Shown here one piece after another: positions 6,301 to 7,231 of a stretch of 7,231 bases of DNA; position 1 is the stretch's first letter; each line of letters opens with the position of its first letter. The notes beneath the pieces were generated by a model, which saw only the letters and a list, made by a program, of their open reading frames with translations, did not search any database and had not been told where the DNA came from. The position numbers and the translations under genes were made by a program. Where the stretch lies: the NCBI GenBank assembly GCA_013138855.1, contig WTBX01000081.1, positions 1 through 7,231 of the forward strand, read 5' to 3'. This DNA is from Methylococcaceae bacterium. Lineage in GTDB: Bacteria; Pseudomonadota; Gammaproteobacteria; Methylococcales; Methylomonadaceae.

Positions 6301-6334
6301 AACCCGCTAAGTCGTAAGGCTTAGCGGGTTTTTT
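6301..6334 (+). terminator. Strong intrinsic terminator after tRNA-Leu
   Basis: AACCCGCTAAG (6301-6311) pairs perfectly with CTTAGCGGGTT (6320-6330) over an 8-nt loop, followed by a T-run through 6334. The A-rich stretch before the stem (AAAAGAAA) would give a U-tract on the other strand too, so it may also stop transcripts of the minus-strand toxin gene ending at 6340. Confidence 0.92.
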
Positions 6335-6339
6335 ATTGG

Positions 6340-6693
6340 CTAGCGTTTTTTATTATTCCTGATTTTTTCCAAGTCGTTCCCCAGACGGACGGGAATATCC
6401 ATAGATTCATGCAGTATGCTCATTATGCCAATTGAATCCTCTGATAATTCACGAAAAAACACATAATGGCGTTCGTATTGACTAAAATAGATTTTTATAT
6501 TGAGGTCTGGCGGAACGATTAGAGAATTTGGCAGGTTTCTCCATTGTTTTTTTCTATCCGCTAAAGCTTGCAGATGTTTGTGTAAGTTGCGGATATATTT
6601 TTCCGCCTGTGCTTTGCTCCATGTTTTGTCGCTATAATCCCAAATTTCATCTTGCCGTCTATCGGCGGGTGGAAAAAAACGATAACTAGGCAT
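6340..6693 (-). CDS. ParE/RelE-family toxin of a type II toxin-antitoxin pair
   Basis: The 117-residue protein has the ParE/RelE fold signature: an N-terminal strand (YRFFPPADRR), a long helical hairpin with W and Y residues (EIWDYSDKTWSKAQAEKYI, 16-34; LHKHLQAL), and C-terminal strands KIYFSQYERHYVFFRE (67-82) and IGIMSILHESMDIPVRL (88-104). The last is close to the LHERMD-type ending of ParE toxins. ParE proteins poison DNA gyrase, while RelE proteins cut mRNA on the ribosome; the HESMD ending favours ParE, but the target is not provable from sequence. It follows its antitoxin gene with a 2-nt gap. There is no Shine-Dalgarno before its ATG (only an A-rich run), so translation probably depends on ribosomes finishing the antitoxin, which keeps toxin levels below antitoxin. 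The frame appears intact. Confidence 0.88.
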   Translation of the reverse strand: MPSYRFFPPADRRQDEIWDYSDKTWSKAQAEKYIRNLHKHLQALADRKKQWRNLPNSLIVPPDLNIKIYFSQYERHYVFFRELSEDSIGIMSILHESMDIPVRLGNDLEKIRNNKKR

Positions 6694-6695
6694 AT

Positions 6696-6947
6696 TTATT
6701 TGTTTTTGTTTCGGTTAATGACATCATCTGCGGTTACGGTTATGTAGGTATTTTCATCCGCTCTTAAAGCAGGCTCTAGTTCTTGTTTTAACCAGTCCCA
6801 TGATTCATGATGTTGTTTGAGATCATTACGAATTAAATCGCGTATATATTCGCTGGCGTTTTCATAAAGTCCTTTTACACCTATTTGTTGTTGCAGGTGG
6901 TTTCTAAGTTCACCTGTCACTCTCACATTTACGTTTTCTGTTGCCAT
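6696..6947 (-). CDS. Ribbon-helix-helix (ParD/CopG-type) antitoxin
   Basis: The 83-residue protein begins with a short strand (ENVNVRVTGEL, 4-14), followed by helix HLQQQIGVKGLY and a second helix ENASEYIRDLIRND (29-42). This is the ribbon-helix-helix arrangement and the YENASEYIRDLIR pattern of ParD antitoxins. Such proteins dimerise, bind their own promoter with the strand pair and wrap the toxin with the C-terminal tail. Here the tail would be about 50-83, rich in W, E and D (SWDWLKQELEPALRADE). It is the first gene of the pair, with a good binding site AAAGG ending 8 nt before the ATG and a clear promoter upstream. The gene order and spacing are typical of parDE-like operons. Confidence 0.9.
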   Translation of the reverse strand: MATENVNVRVTGELRNHLQQQIGVKGLYENASEYIRDLIRNDLKQHHESWDWLKQELEPALRADENTYITVTADDVINRNKNK

Positions 6948-6951
6948 GATA

Positions 6952-7012
6952 ACTACCTTTTGAATTTAGTAGTATTATGACAGTGTAAATTATATTTTCA
7001 ATATATTTTACA
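6952..7012. promoter_or_regulatory. Inverted repeats around the toxin-antitoxin promoter, candidate operators
   Basis: TGTAAATTATAT (6984-6995) and ATATATTTTACA (7001-7012) form a 12-bp inverted repeat with one mismatch and a 5-bp centre, covering the -35 box. A shorter repeat, ACTAC (6952-6956) and GTAGT (6969-6973), spans the transcription start and ribosome binding site. Ribbon-helix-helix antitoxins repress their own operons through such repeats, so these are candidate operators. AT-rich inverted repeats can also arise by chance. Confidence 0.5.
6974..7001 (-). promoter_or_regulatory. Promoter of the toxin-antitoxin operon
   Basis: On the minus strand, -35 TTGAAA (7001 to 6996, 5 of 6 matches) and -10 CATAAT (6979 to 6974, 5 of 6) are 16 bp apart. 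Transcription would begin near 6967, giving a leader of about 20 nt before the antitoxin ATG at 6947. Confidence 0.65.
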
Positions 7013-7112
7013 AAAGAGGCTTGGCAAAGTAGATTACTAAAAAAGTTCTACAACTTGGTTTTACAGATTCGAGTAAAATAATTTTTGTTTTTTCACTGCC
7101 CAGAGGATTTTT
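7013..7112 (+). promoter_or_regulatory. Leader and possible promoter of the partial gene at 7113
   Basis: A weak promoter can be drawn from TTGGTT (7055-7060) and AATAAT (7077-7082) with 16-bp spacing. The ribosome binding site AGAGGA (7102-7107) lies 5 nt before ATG and is strong. Nothing else is recognisable. Confidence 0.35.
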
Positions 7113-7231
7113 ATGGATGTTAAGCCGCCTATTGTAGAGGTTAATCAGAGTATTTTGTCGTTGTTGAATGGTAAAGCTGATACTTTGGATAAGTTGGATA
7201 AGTTGGATGTGTTGTATTTGCATGTTGAGGG
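7113..7231 (+). CDS. N-terminus of an unrecognised protein (partial, runs off the right edge)
   Basis: From ATG at 7113, behind AGAGGA, the frame is open for 39 codons to the edge: MDVKPPIVEVNQSILSLLNG, then KADTLDKLDKLDVLYLHVE. The N-terminus looks soluble and carries no signal peptide. A 9-bp unit TTGGATAAG is repeated at 7185-7211 (two exact copies, one diverged), giving LDKLDKLDV. All eight leucines use TTG, whereas rpoS and the other core genes here mostly use TTA, hinting at a different origin. I do not recognise the family, and 39 residues are too few to assign one. It is divergent from the toxin-antitoxin operon. An opposite-strand open frame over the same bases is low-complexity and looks like a shadow. 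Confidence 0.6.
   Translation, partial: MDVKPPIVEVNQSILSLLNGKADTLDKLDKLDVLYLHVE

Noticed and set aside
7021..7060. Loose inverted similarity of CTTGGCAAAGTAG and CTACAACTTGG
   Set aside because: Needs a 2-3 base gap to align and has no flanking duplication, so it is not good evidence for an insertion-sequence end.
7087..7097. GTTTTTTCACT, identical to part of the right arm of the 4978-5081 element
   Set aside because: Only 11 bases of low complexity with no inverse partner nearby; chance is likely in AT-rich DNA.
7008..7223. 71-codon minus-strand frame rich in IQLIQ repeats
   Set aside because: It is the complement of the TTGGATAAG repeat and overlaps both the toxin-antitoxin promoter and a better plus-strand gene start.

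Overview
The window looks like a piece of an AT-rich gammaproteobacterial chromosome. The main evidence is the adjacent nlpD-rpoS pair, a hallmark of Gammaproteobacteria, with an RpoS whose length and motifs follow the E. coli protein. A typical QueA and a tRNA-Leu(CAA) with an encoded CCA end agree with this. The genus cannot be fixed from the sequence. The low GC and the GCGACTTTTAGTCGC-type palindromes make me think of methanotrophic or sulfur-oxidising gammaproteobacteria, but that is an impression only.

Layout. Positions 1-823 (minus) hold the N-terminal part of an asparagine-synthetase-family protein that runs off the left edge. Its amidotransferase half is degenerate but its ATP-binding PP-loop is intact. 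Positions 839-930 hold a compact nested palindrome (REPIN/MITE-like). Positions 959-2116 (minus) encode a membrane protein of unknown function with a TerB-like C-terminus. Divergent from it, 2223-2723 (plus) encodes a small membrane-anchored J-domain protein starting at TTG. Next come nlpD (2777-3853), a lipoprotein with two LysM domains and a catalytically dead LytM domain, and rpoS (3881-4873), the stationary-phase sigma factor, whose true start is an ATG behind a GGAGG. The rpoS/queA convergent gap (4874-5087) has no gene but is packed with hairpins, including a second nested-palindrome element that probably ends transcription from both sides. queA (5088-6113, minus) makes the queuosine precursor on tRNAs. 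It is divergent from a tRNA-Leu(CAA) gene (6202-6286), which has its own -10 box and a strong terminator (6301-6334).

The right end is accessory in character. A type II toxin-antitoxin pair (ribbon-helix-helix antitoxin 6696-6947, ParE/RelE-like toxin 6340-6693, both minus) has a recognisable promoter overlapped by inverted repeats that could be its own operator. Divergent from it, a partial gene (7113-7231, plus) begins behind a good ribosome binding site. It shows a small 9-bp tandem repeat and uses only TTG for leucine, unlike the TTA-rich core genes.

How the genes relate: nlpD and rpoS form the conserved envelope/stress unit, but the usual upstream surE-pcm genes are absent and replaced by the J-domain gene. 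The J-domain protein and its divergent neighbour together carry the parts found in DjlA (membrane anchor, TerB-like domain, J domain), which suggests but does not prove a functional link. I see no CRISPR array, insertion sequence or prophage. No wholly new system can be demonstrated. The best candidates for novelty are the degenerate asparagine-synthetase-like enzyme, the split DjlA-like pair and the two nested palindromes.
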